From Candidatus Stahliibacteriota bacterium (lineage in GTDB: Bacteria > Hydrothermota > Tepidihabitantia > B3-TA06), in NCBI GenBank assembly GCA_030670165.1, contig DAOVCF010000032.1:1-13270 (forward strand): a stretch of 13,270 bases of DNA, in the 5' to 3' direction. The translations under genes were made by a program, and so were the position numbers. The notes below the pieces were generated by a model. That model saw nothing but the letters and a program-made list of their open reading frames with translations, did not search any database and had not been told where the DNA came from. This document shows, piece by piece, positions 1 to 6,062 of this stretch (position 1 is its first letter; every line of letters starts with the position of its first letter).

Positions 1-114
1 AAGCTGGTTGTGGCGAGATAAGGATATAGTCAAGAGAAGGTGAAATTCGGTAAGTGCAGTCTTTGGAGAGTGTCACCCGGTTTGCATCAGTAAGCAGAAT
101 CGCTTCAGTATTTC
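1..114. other. Upstream segment with no recognisable gene
   Basis: No coding region can be supported here. Frame 1 reads six codons to a TAA at 19-21 and frame 2 reads to a TGA at 41-43. Either could be the last codons of a gene lying left of the window, but both are too short to identify. No stable hairpin with a T-run was noticed. Confidence 0.4.
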
Positions 115-142
115 TTGACACCATCAATCTGGCACCTATAAT
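115..142 (+). promoter_or_regulatory. Consensus sigma-70-type promoter of def, probably leaderless
   Basis: TTGACA at 115-120 and TATAAT at 137-142 are both perfect matches to the bacterial housekeeping promoter, with a 16-base spacer. The def ATG is at 151, only eight bases after the -10 box. Transcription would therefore be expected to begin at about 149-151. No Shine-Dalgarno sequence can fit, which implies a leaderless or near-leaderless mRNA. The start position is an inference from promoter geometry. Confidence 0.85.
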
Positions 143-150
143 CTAGCCTC

Positions 151-639
151 ATGAGTATAAAGATCTATGGAGCCCCGATACTGCGTTCCAAGGCCAAACC
201 GGTAACCGAGTTCAACGCACAGTTCGAGCGAATCGTGGCTGAGATGAAGCAAAAGATGGCCGAAGCCAGCGGGGTAGGCCTTGCCGCAACTCAGGTTGGG
301 CTGGATATGTCTTTGTTTGTAGCCAAGTTGGACGAGGAGGTGTATGCTTTTGTCAATCCTGAACTTACGCCGTTATCGACTGAAACCGAGACCACTGAGG
401 AAGGCTGTCTATCCATCCCCGGGGTGTGGGTTGATGTCCAGCGCTACCTTAAGGTGCGCCTGCGCGCCCAGGATGTAAGGGGCAACCGTGTGGAGTTGGA
501 GTTGGAGGATTTTCCTGCAAGGATAGTCCAGCATGAGGCAGATCATCTTAATGGGGTGTTAATCATAGACCGCATCCCGTCCGAAGAGCGGCGCAAGATA
601 GCCGGACAGCTGGAAAAGATTCAACATCAAGCCTTATAA
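151..639 (+). CDS. def: Peptide deformylase
   Basis: This enzyme removes the formyl group from the N-terminal methionine of nascent proteins in the cytoplasm, using a bound metal ion, usually Fe2+. All three family motifs are present: GVGLAATQ at residues 41-48, EGCLS at 84-88 with metal ligand Cys86, and QHEADH at 127-132 with ligands His128 and His132 and catalytic Glu129. At 162 residues it has the usual full length. The ATG at 151 is preferred because IYGAPILR lies near the N-terminus, as in the family. No ribosome binding site precedes it and the promoter -10 box is eight bases away, so initiation is probably leaderless. It is followed 15 bases later by fabD on the same strand. Nothing suggests loss of function. 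Confidence 0.97.
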   Translation: MSIKIYGAPILRSKAKPVTEFNAQFERIVAEMKQKMAEASGVGLAATQVGLDMSLFVAKLDEEVYAFVNPELTPLSTETETTEEGCLSIPGVWVDVQRYLKVRLRAQDVRGNRVELELEDFPARIVQHEADHLNGVLIIDRIPSEERRKIAGQLEKIQHQAL

Positions 640-654
640 CAGGATGGCGTGTTG

Positions 655-1554
655 ATGCGCGCATTTCTGTTTCCAGGTCAGGGTTCGCAGTACGTAGGGA
701 TGGGTGCCGACATCTACGAGGCGCACGAATCCCTGAGGCCGCACTTTCACTTGGCAGACGAGGTAAGCGGACTTGAGGTTGCTAAAACGATGTTCGAGGG
801 ACCTGAAGAGACTCTGAAACAGACTCAGATCACTCAGCCTGCGCTTTATGTGCACTCGATCGCGGTCTACAAGATTGTGTCAGAGAAAGGCTTTGATGCC
901 GAGGTCTTTGCCGGCCACAGCCTTGGCGAGTTTTCGGCATTGGCGGTGGCAGGGGTCTTTTCTGTCGAGGACGGCCTTAAGTTAGTCTCCAAGCGCGGAG
1001 CGCTTATGGCTCAAGCCAAGGAAGGAACTATGGCCGCTATCATAGGTCTTGCCGATGATGCGGTTATATCTATCTGCGAGGGGATCGAAGATGTCTGGCC
1101 AGCCAACTTCAACGCACCCGGTCAGGTGGTGATCTCTGGTTCTCCCGAAGGTATCGAAAGAGCCATGACAATTGCCAATGAGCAGGAAGCCAAAAGGGTA
1201 CTGCCTCTGGCGGTATCCGGCGCCTTTCACACCCCTTTCATGCATGAGGCAGCGGGTGAGTTTCGCGCCTTTCTCAATCAATTTGAGTTTCACAAACCCA
1301 AGGGCACGGTGATTCCCAACGTGACCGGTGAGCCGACCGATGATCCTTCGAAGATCAAGGAGATGCTTGCCCGCCAGCTGACCTCGCCCGTGCTCTGGAC
1401 CAAAACCATGCAGACCTTGGTCTCGCTCGGTGTTACTGAGCTTTACGAACTCGGTTCGGGCAAGGTGCTGTGCGGTCTGGCCAGGCGGTGGCTTTCCGGA
1501 GTCACTTGCGCTTCGGTGGGTACGATTGACGAAATCAACGCATTGATTGGATGA
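655..1554 (+). CDS. fabD: Malonyl-CoA:ACP transacylase
   Basis: FabD transfers the malonyl group from CoA to acyl carrier protein, supplying the extender unit for type II fatty acid synthesis in the cytoplasm. The protein has GQGSQ at residues 8-12, the nucleophile elbow GHSLGEF at 88-94 with active Ser89, an arginine in SKRGALM near 114, and catalytic His192 in GAFHTPF. Its length of 299 residues is normal for the family. I chose ATG at 655 because AGGA at 641-644 gives a ten-base spacing; an upstream GTG at 649 (two extra residues) leaves only four bases. It lies 15 bases after def and three bases before a small zinc-ribbon gene, so the three probably share one mRNA. Other fab genes are not in the window. 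Confidence 0.95.
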   Translation: MRAFLFPGQGSQYVGMGADIYEAHESLRPHFHLADEVSGLEVAKTMFEGPEETLKQTQITQPALYVHSIAVYKIVSEKGFDAEVFAGHSLGEFSALAVAGVFSVEDGLKLVSKRGALMAQAKEGTMAAIIGLADDAVISICEGIEDVWPANFNAPGQVVISGSPEGIERAMTIANEQEAKRVLPLAVSGAFHTPFMHEAAGEFRAFLNQFEFHKPKGTVIPNVTGEPTDDPSKIKEMLARQLTSPVLWTKTMQTLVSLGVTELYELGSGKVLCGLARRWLSGVTCASVGTIDEINALIG

Positions 1555-1557
1555 GGG

Positions 1558-1716
1558 ATGCTCTGTCCGCGATGTAAGATAGGGATGCGTGAGGAGAAGC
1601 GTTCGTTTCACAAGAAACGCAAGTGGATTTGCCCTCGTTGCGGAAGGGTGAAGATGCAGAAGGTAGGCTCGAAGGGTGAGGCGGGGTCGAGAAGAAAGGA
1701 TAAGTCAATAGAATAG
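1558..1716 (+). CDS. Small zinc-ribbon protein, 52 residues
   Basis: This short reading frame starts three bases after the fabD stop and ends in TAG at 1714-1716. Its translation has two CPRC knuckles, with cysteines 3, 6, 25 and 28. That is the pattern of a four-cysteine zinc ribbon with about 18 residues between the pairs. The region between and after the knuckles is very basic (EEKRSFHKKRKW, then many Lys/Arg), which would suit binding RNA, DNA or a ribosome, but this is inference. The start overlaps the end of fabD so closely that translation is probably coupled by reinitiation; only a weak GGA/GAGGG sequence precedes the ATG. I do not recognise a named family. The regular CxxC pairs and the in-register position make a real gene likely. 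Confidence 0.7.
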   Translation: MLCPRCKIGMREEKRSFHKKRKWICPRCGRVKMQKVGSKGEAGSRRKDKSIE

Positions 1717-1735
1717 GGGCGGCTAAAAGCCGCCC
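1717..1735. repeat. Palindromic hairpin GGGCGGCT-AAA-AGCCGCCC
   Basis: An 8-base perfect inverted repeat with a three-base loop begins immediately after the stop codon of the small zinc-ribbon gene. It is followed by TACAAACTC rather than a T-run, so it is not a textbook intrinsic terminator. It resembles the short GC-rich palindromic repeats found scattered between genes in many bacterial genomes. Whether it recurs elsewhere in this genome cannot be seen here. It may also protect or end the def-fabD transcript. Confidence 0.6.
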
Positions 1736-1754
1736 TACAAACTCTTATCGGGGT

Positions 1755-1785
1755 CCCCAAAAGAATACGAGGTATTCTTTTGGGG
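1755..1785. terminator. 14-bp perfect hairpin between convergent genes, probable 3'-end element
   Basis: Bases 1755-1768 (CCCCAAAAGAATAC) are exactly complementary to 1772-1785 around a three-base loop. The element sits between the plus-strand zinc-ribbon stop at 1716 and the mglA stop at 1788. The position suggests a bidirectional transcript end. No T-run follows it on either strand, although the 3' arm itself contains TTCTTTT, so an mRNA-stabilising hairpin or a dispersed repeat is an alternative. Confidence 0.55.
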
Positions 1786-1787
1786 TG

Positions 1788-2363
1788 TCAAAACTTGCGG
1801 ATGACCGTTTTGGCAATCTCCTTTAAGGTGTCGAATACGCCGATGCCCTGGGTGGCGACCGACTCGAAGTAGAGCACCCTTTCAGTATTCAGGAGTCCCT
1901 CCATCTCCGCGACGGTCATGAGATTGGGCAGATCGCGCTTGTTGTACTGCATCACGTACGGCGTATCGGAAAGCCTGAGGTTGAAGGTTGCTAGGTTATC
2001 CCTTAGGTTCTCGAGGCTATCGATGTTGTCCTCACGCCGCTCCCTCTGCGAGTCGGCAACGAAGATGATGCCGTCAGCACCCCTGAGTATGATCCGACGC
2101 GATGCGTTGTAGAACACCTGTCCAGGCACCGTGTAGAGATGGAAGCGCGTCTGGAAGCCGCGTACTTTACCCAGATCTACAGGAAGGAAGTCGAAAAAGA
2201 GTGTCCTGTCCATCTCTGTAGCAAGGGTAATCATCTTTCCCTTGGTATTCTGATCGAGTTTTCCGTAGATCCATCGCAGGTTGGTGGTCTTACCGCCTAG
2301 CCCGGGACCGTAATATACGATCTTTACGTTGATCTCTCGGGTTGCGTAGTTTATAAGAGCCAT
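1788..2363 (-). CDS. mglA: MglA-type Ras-like GTPase
   Basis: MglA is a small cytoplasmic GTPase that acts as a polarity switch. In Myxococcus it sets the leading pole for motility; related proteins occur in many non-motile bacteria with roles mostly unknown. The 191 residues carry a P-loop GPGLGGKTT at 19-27, the MglA signature TEMDRTLFFDFLP at 49-61 with Arg53, TVPGQ at 78-82 with Gln82 in place of the usual DxxG, and the guanine-specificity motif NKRD at 141-144. Arg53 and Gln82 fall at the numbers known for the intrinsic catalytic arginine and glutamine of MglA. The P-loop has Gly23 where many homologues have Cys. It follows mglB by six bases with no clear ribosome binding site, so translation is probably coupled. 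Every GTPase motif is intact, so it should be active. Confidence 0.95.
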   Translation of the reverse strand: MALINYATREINVKIVYYGPGLGGKTTNLRWIYGKLDQNTKGKMITLATEMDRTLFFDFLPVDLGKVRGFQTRFHLYTVPGQVFYNASRRIILRGADGIIFVADSQRERREDNIDSLENLRDNLATFNLRLSDTPYVMQYNKRDLPNLMTVAEMEGLLNTERVLYFESVATQGIGVFDTLKEIAKTVIRKF

Positions 2364-2369
2364 CTGGTG

Positions 2370-2864
2370 TTAGCCAAAAAGTCGGTCGAGTTCGTCTTCG
2401 ATGTCCTTTGAGATGTCCTCGATCCTTGGTTCCTCCTCCGGCACAGCCTGTTCTTGGCTGCCGAAGATGTCCTCAAGTATCTTTGAAAGGGTCTCTGCGG
2501 CGTGTTTGACCCGCACGCGAACAAGACCCAGAGTGGTGCGTTGATCGAAGATTACGGCGATGATGATATTCCGTACAAGAGCCTGGAAGTAGAGATGATC
2601 GCGTTCGCCCTGGTGGTATAGGGTGTGGAACTGCTGCTCGCCGATGAGTTCAGCAAGTTGGGATGTAGCAGCGAAGTCAGCCGCCGCGAGCGTTGCAAAC
2701 GACTCGAGATCTACCCTTTCGGTCTCGCCAGCGTTCGTAATCAGGTTCCCGTCGCGATCTACCAGAAGAACCGCCTTGGCGTCCGACTGCTGCAGGAGCT
2801 TCTCGATGTTCTCCTTGATCGCCTGGAATCCCGACTCAAACAGCTTGATGCGATCAATCAACAT
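2370..2864 (-). CDS. mglB: MglB-type Roadblock/LC7 protein, probable MglA GAP
   Basis: MglB homodimers are the GTPase-activating partner of MglA. The protein fits the Roadblock/LC7 fold: an N-terminal helix (LFESGFQAIKENIEKLL), a strand AVLLVDRDGNLIT, a central helix rich in Ala, and paired strands HLYFQALVRNIIIAVIFD and LGLVRVRV. From the ATG at 2864 it has 164 residues, close to usual MglB length. A GTG at 2909 would add 15 residues wholly inside porB and is less likely. The last 30 residues are strongly acidic and end in an amphipathic stretch, EDISKDIEDELDRLFG, which might contact MglA or another partner (inference). It starts two bases after the porB stop and lacks a strong Shine-Dalgarno sequence, so coupling to porB translation is likely. 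Confidence 0.92.
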   Translation of the reverse strand: MLIDRIKLFESGFQAIKENIEKLLQQSDAKAVLLVDRDGNLITNAGETERVDLESFATLAAADFAATSQLAELIGEQQFHTLYHQGERDHLYFQALVRNIIIAVIFDQRTTLGLVRVRVKHAAETLSKILEDIFGSQEQAVPEEEPRIEDISKDIEDELDRLFG

Positions 2865-2866
2865 GT

Positions 2867-3799
2867 TTAGGCGCTGGTTGCCTGCTCTTTTCGCAACAGG
2901 ACTTCCCACCGGCGATTGACCTTGGCCTGAAACTCCTCAACCAGATGTTCGTTGCCAGGCTTGAACAGGTGTCGGAAGCGCGCCTGTAGCTTTAGGAAAT
3001 CAACCAAGGGCTTAGGCTCACGCGGCTTCATGTTGATTTTGTAGGAGCCGTCCTGCCACTCGTAAAGAGGCCAGAAGAGGGTTTCTACAGCAAGCTTGGA
3101 GATGTTCACGGTCTGATCAGACGGATAGCCCCAACCGGGAACGCACGGCGAGAGCACGTTGATGAACGAAGGACCGTCGGCGGCAAGCGCCTTCTCTACT
3201 TTTCTAATAAGATCCATGTAGTAACCGGGTGTGGCCTGTGCAGCGTAGGCAGGATCGTGGGCGATGACGATCTCGGTCAGGTCCTTTCGCCACTGCGCCT
3301 TGCCCGGTATCTTGGTCCCGGCAGGAGAGGTGGTGGTGTGCGCGCAGTAGGGGGTGGCGGATGAGCGCTGATAGCCTGTGTTCATGTAGGCCTCGTTGTC
3401 GTAGCACACGTAGAGCATCTTGTGGCGGCGCTCTATGGCGCCTGACAGCGCCTGCAGACCGATGTCGTAGGTCCCTCCGTCGCCTCCGAAGGCTATGAAC
3501 TGGATGTCGTCCTTTATCTTGCCCTTGCGCTTTAGGACCTTGTATGCTGCCTCAATGCCTGAGACGGTTGCCGCCGAATTCTCGAAAGCGTTGTGCACCA
3601 GATTGACGTTCCAGGCGGTGTAAGGAAAGATGGTGGTGGCTACCTCCATGCATCCGGTGGCGATTCCCACTACCGTGGGTTTATCGCCTGCCGCTAACAG
3701 TACCTGGCGTATGGTGGCGGAGCCGCCGCAGCCGGCACAGGCGCGGTGACCGCCTACCAACCCTTCCTTGCGTTTTGATAGTTCTTTAAGTGTTGCCAT
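2867..3799 (-). CDS. porB: Pyruvate:ferredoxin oxidoreductase, beta subunit (TPP-binding)
   Basis: This is the thiamine-diphosphate subunit of the four-subunit pyruvate (2-oxoacid):ferredoxin oxidoreductase, which interconverts pyruvate plus CoA with acetyl-CoA plus CO2 and reduces ferredoxin. At 310 residues it has CAGC at 21-24, Cys50 in ATGCME and Cys219 in SPCVPGWGYP, the four expected ligands of the proximal [4Fe-4S] cluster. The TPP/Mg motif is GDGGTYDIG from 106 followed by NEAYMNTG at 135-142. The stretch YTAWNVNLVHNAFENSAA and the TPYCAHTTTSPAG segment point to the PorB type rather than ketoglutarate or indolepyruvate enzymes, but substrate is assigned by resemblance only. It starts one base after the porA stop, with GGGGAG about seven bases upstream of the ATG inside porA. 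Confidence 0.95.
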   Translation of the reverse strand: MATLKELSKRKEGLVGGHRACAGCGGSATIRQVLLAAGDKPTVVGIATGCMEVATTIFPYTAWNVNLVHNAFENSAATVSGIEAAYKVLKRKGKIKDDIQFIAFGGDGGTYDIGLQALSGAIERRHKMLYVCYDNEAYMNTGYQRSSATPYCAHTTTSPAGTKIPGKAQWRKDLTEIVIAHDPAYAAQATPGYYMDLIRKVEKALAADGPSFINVLSPCVPGWGYPSDQTVNISKLAVETLFWPLYEWQDGSYKINMKPREPKPLVDFLKLQARFRHLFKPGNEHLVEEFQAKVNRRWEVLLRKEQATSA

Positions 3800-3800
3800 C

Positions 3801-4979
3801 TTATTTCTCCCCGCGAACGCCGAGATAGGTTATTAACTTTTCAATCTTTCCGGTGTTGGCTACCTGCTCGATATCATCGTATACCCTTGCGATGTCGGTT
3901 AACTCTATGTTTCGTCCGCCCAGACCGTAGACGTAGTCGGTGATCAGTGGTTTTTCCTCAGAATCGTAAAGCATGCCCCGGGTCTCAAGGAACACAGGGC
4001 CGCCGAAATCGGCCATGGTGTCTGAGCGATCCATAACCGCCACCGCCTTGAACTTGCCAAGTGTGGCCTTTATCTGCTCTACAGGCAGGGGACGCCACAT
4101 CCTCATGCGCACCAGGCCAACCTTTCGGCCTTGCTCGCGCAGGTCATCCACTACCTCCTTGGCGGTATCGGCGGTGGAGCCGGCGGCAAAGATCGCGACC
4201 TCGGCGCCCTCGGTCTTGTACTCTTCAACTGCTGGATAGTAGCGGCCGGAGAGCTCGGCGTAATCCTTTGCAGCCTTGTCATAGGCGTCAAGCACCTTGC
4301 TGAAGTCGTCAATCTGGGCTCGCTTGTGCTCGAAGAAGTAGTCCTGCAGGTCTAAGGGGCCGTAGGTCTTTGGATTTTCCAGGTCAAGTGCTGAGAACCG
4401 CGGCTTGTATTCACCGATGAAGTTCTGGACATCGGAATACTCCAGCACCTCCAATCGCTCCATCGCGTGGGAAAGGATGAACGCGTCGGTGGAGACGATA
4501 GCCGGAACCGCTGTTGCCTCAGCGGTCTTTAAAGCGATGATCAAGGAATCGTAGGCCTCCTGGGAGTTGGCGCAGTAAAGATGCATCCAGCCCGCTTCGC
4601 GTGAACCCATGGTATCCGAGTGATCGCAGTGGATGTTGATAGGAGCGGAAAGCGAACGGTTTACGAGAGCAATAACAATAGGGAGACGGTTGCCGGCTGC
4701 GATATAAAGGATTTCGTGCATGAGTGCTAACCCCTGGGAAGAGGTCGAAGTCATAACCCTGCCGCCTGCAATCGAGGCACCAACGCACGCCGAGAGCGCC
4801 GAATGCTCACTCTCAACCGCTACGAACTCGGTGTCCACCTCGCCGTCTGCCACGTAGTTTGAGAAGATCTGCACTACCTCGGTAGCCGGGGTAATCGGAT
4901 AGGCGGCTACAACGTCGGGGTTGATCTGCTTCATGGCGTAGGCCATTGCCTCGTTTCCGGTTTTGGCTACAGTCTTCAT
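3801..4979 (-). CDS. porA: Pyruvate:ferredoxin oxidoreductase, alpha subunit
   Basis: The alpha subunit supplies the pyrimidine-side half of the TPP site and the substrate pocket of pyruvate:ferredoxin oxidoreductase. The 392-residue product has YPITPATE at 27-34, ESEHSALSACVGA from 56 and TSTSSQGL at 77-84, all hallmark segments of domain I, and a C-terminal transketolase-like domain II from about 280 (VAIFAAGSTADTAKEVVDDL). I placed the start at 4979 because a strong GGGAGGAG precedes it and the ATG overlaps the porD stop as ATGA. A longer frame from 5036 would run 19 residues back into porD and is not needed. Normal length, with no missing motif. Confidence 0.95.
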   Translation of the reverse strand: MKTVAKTGNEAMAYAMKQINPDVVAAYPITPATEVVQIFSNYVADGEVDTEFVAVESEHSALSACVGASIAGGRVMTSTSSQGLALMHEILYIAAGNRLPIVIALVNRSLSAPINIHCDHSDTMGSREAGWMHLYCANSQEAYDSLIIALKTAEATAVPAIVSTDAFILSHAMERLEVLEYSDVQNFIGEYKPRFSALDLENPKTYGPLDLQDYFFEHKRAQIDDFSKVLDAYDKAAKDYAELSGRYYPAVEEYKTEGAEVAIFAAGSTADTAKEVVDDLREQGRKVGLVRMRMWRPLPVEQIKATLGKFKAVAVMDRSDTMADFGGPVFLETRGMLYDSEEKPLITDYVYGLGGRNIELTDIARVYDDIEQVANTGKIEKLITYLGVRGEK

Positions 4980-5278
4980 TTCTCCTCCCTGATCATCTCG
5001 ATAGCTGAGGCCTTTGGAGGGCAGATAGACGCGCATATGCCGCAGCCCTTGCAGTAGTTGTAGTCAATACCCGTGATTTTTTCATTTTCCACCTTTATTG
5101 CCGAGTCAGGACAGCTTATCCAGCATAAAAGGCAGTGGATGCACTTCTCGGAGTTCCATACGGGACGCATGCTGCGCCAGTCTCCGGTCTTGAACCGCAG
5201 GGACGTTGCCGCTTCATCGATCAGACAGCCCGCAGGTAACTCCTTCCAGTTCATTGGCCTATCGAACTTCATGCTCAT
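4976..5278 (-). CDS. porD: Pyruvate:ferredoxin oxidoreductase, delta subunit (2x[4Fe-4S] ferredoxin)
   Basis: This 100-residue subunit wires electrons from the TPP/beta-subunit cluster to external ferredoxin. Two classical cluster-binding repeats are visible: CIHCLLCWISCP with Cys46, 49, 52 and 56, and CKGCGICASICPP with Cys76, 79, 82 and 86. The N-terminal ~40 residues (KELPAGCLIDE...) are the usual PorD lead-in. The ATG at 5278 overlaps the porC stop (ATGA) and follows GGAGGTCGC, the same context as the porC start. A second in-frame ATG at 5272 would also have good spacing and remove only two residues. It overlaps porA by four bases. Confidence 0.95.
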   Translation of the reverse strand: MSMKFDRPMNWKELPAGCLIDEAATSLRFKTGDWRSMRPVWNSEKCIHCLLCWISCPDSAIKVENEKITGIDYNYCKGCGICASICPPKASAIEMIREEK

Positions 5279-5853
5279 GCGACCTCCACCTCGTCGTAGG
5301 CCTTTTTGATGGCCTTCACATTTCCTTCTATGATCTCTTTACGACCGCGGAACTTCTCGGAGAGTTTGGCCTCAATAGAGGCGAGCGCTGAATCCCACTC
5401 CAGCGCTCCAGTCACCTTAACCATCGCACCCAGCATAACCGTGTTAGGGACGTTGCGCTTGAGTATCTCGACCGCGATCTTGGTAGCATCCACAACGGCG
5501 ACCTTTGCGTCTGTAACGCCCAGCTTCTTCTTTATAACCTCTGCTTTCTCCTGGGTGTTGACCAGAATAGCACCGCCTTTCTTGAGGCCTTCGGTCACGT
5601 TTATGGACTCCAAAAGGCTTGCGTCAAGCACCACAACGACGTCCGGATCGGTTACCTGAGTGTGAATACGAATCGGTCCGTCTGAGAGGCGGTTATACGC
5701 CTTAACCGGCGCACCGGTGCGCTCAGGGCCGTATTCGGGGAATGCTTGAATGTATTTGCCGGTTTCCATGGCCGCTTCGCCGAACAGGAGCGCTGCGGTC
5801 TTTGCGCCCTGCCCACCGCGACCGTGCCAGCGGACTTCAAAGTATTGTTGCAT
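5275..5853 (-). CDS. porC: Pyruvate:ferredoxin oxidoreductase, gamma subunit
   Basis: The gamma subunit completes the oxidoreductase and corresponds to the domain associated with CoA binding in single-chain enzymes. From ATG 5853 it has 192 residues, with the family signature RWHGRGGQG at 8-16, FPEYGPERTGAPV at about 38-50, and DPDVVVVLDASLL. A TTG at 5868 would add five residues (MFGGR), but the GGAGGT Shine-Dalgarno lies inside that extension, so 5853 is the better start. This is the promoter-proximal gene of the por-mgl operon. A TTGACA/TAGAAT promoter sits some 28 bases upstream. Confidence 0.94.
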   Translation of the reverse strand: MQQYFEVRWHGRGGQGAKTAALLFGEAAMETGKYIQAFPEYGPERTGAPVKAYNRLSDGPIRIHTQVTDPDVVVVLDASLLESINVTEGLKKGGAILVNTQEKAEVIKKKLGVTDAKVAVVDATKIAVEILKRNVPNTVMLGAMVKVTGALEWDSALASIEAKLSEKFRGRKEIIEGNVKAIKKAYDEVEVA

Positions 5854-5880
5854 GCGACCTCCGAACAAGATTATAATAAA

Positions 5881-5908
5881 ATTCTACGCTAACCGCTGCC
5901 ATTGTCAA
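5881..5908 (-). promoter_or_regulatory. Promoter of the porCDAB-mglBA operon
   Basis: Read on the minus strand, TTGACA lies at 5908-5903 and TAGAAT (5 of 6 matches) at 5886-5881, separated by 16 bases. Transcription would begin near 5874, leaving a leader of about 20 bases that contains the GGAGGT ribosome binding site of porC. A perfect TATAAT also occurs at 5875-5870, but it is 27 bases from the -35 box. Confidence 0.7.
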
Positions 5909-5943
5909 GCAAATAAAGTTCGTGCGTCAGTACATCGTTACTA

Positions 5944-6011
5944 GGGTGGGAGGAGGGGGGAGGCTGTGATGGACATACAGTTGTCAGGTTGGAGGTCGTG
6001 GAGTGCCACGA
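5944..6011 (-). terminator. Possible Rho-type (C-rich) termination region plus small hairpin
   Basis: Downstream of the CPBP-family gene, the minus-strand transcript would contain a long C-rich, G-poor stretch (complement of 5944-5995, including a run CCTCCCCCCTCCTCCCACCC). It is preceded by a 6-base hairpin TCGTGG-CACT-CCACGA at 6011-5996 with no U-run. This composition is typical of Rho-utilisation sites, and it lies just before the por promoter. This is an inference from base composition only. No intrinsic terminator is visible in the 5909-6062 spacer. Confidence 0.35.
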
Positions 6012-6062
6012 TGGATCCGCCGCAAAGTTTCTTTCGAGACACTCGGCATTCCTTTGGGTGCA

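Noticed and set aside
982..1611. Long open frame on the minus strand across fabD
   Set aside because: It lies wholly opposite fabD, whose catalytic motifs are all present. The translation has no recognisable motif and looks like an antisense shadow.
1717..1785. Classical intrinsic terminators
   Set aside because: The hairpins are strong but lack the T-run on either strand, so they are reported as 3'-end elements or repeats with moderate confidence.
2865..2909. Upstream GTG start for mglB
   Set aside because: The extra 15 residues fall inside porB and lie before the family-typical N-terminus. The ATG at 2864 fits MglB length.
5306..5659. 117-codon plus-strand open frame opposite porC
   Set aside because: porC has its signature motifs in the other strand. 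The frame is Ser/Thr-rich with no ribosome binding site and is explained as antisense.
5870..5875. Perfect TATAAT on the minus strand as the por -10 box
   Set aside because: It is 27 bases from the TTGACA, far too long, and no other -35 box is at the right distance. TAGAAT at 5881-5886 fits the spacing.
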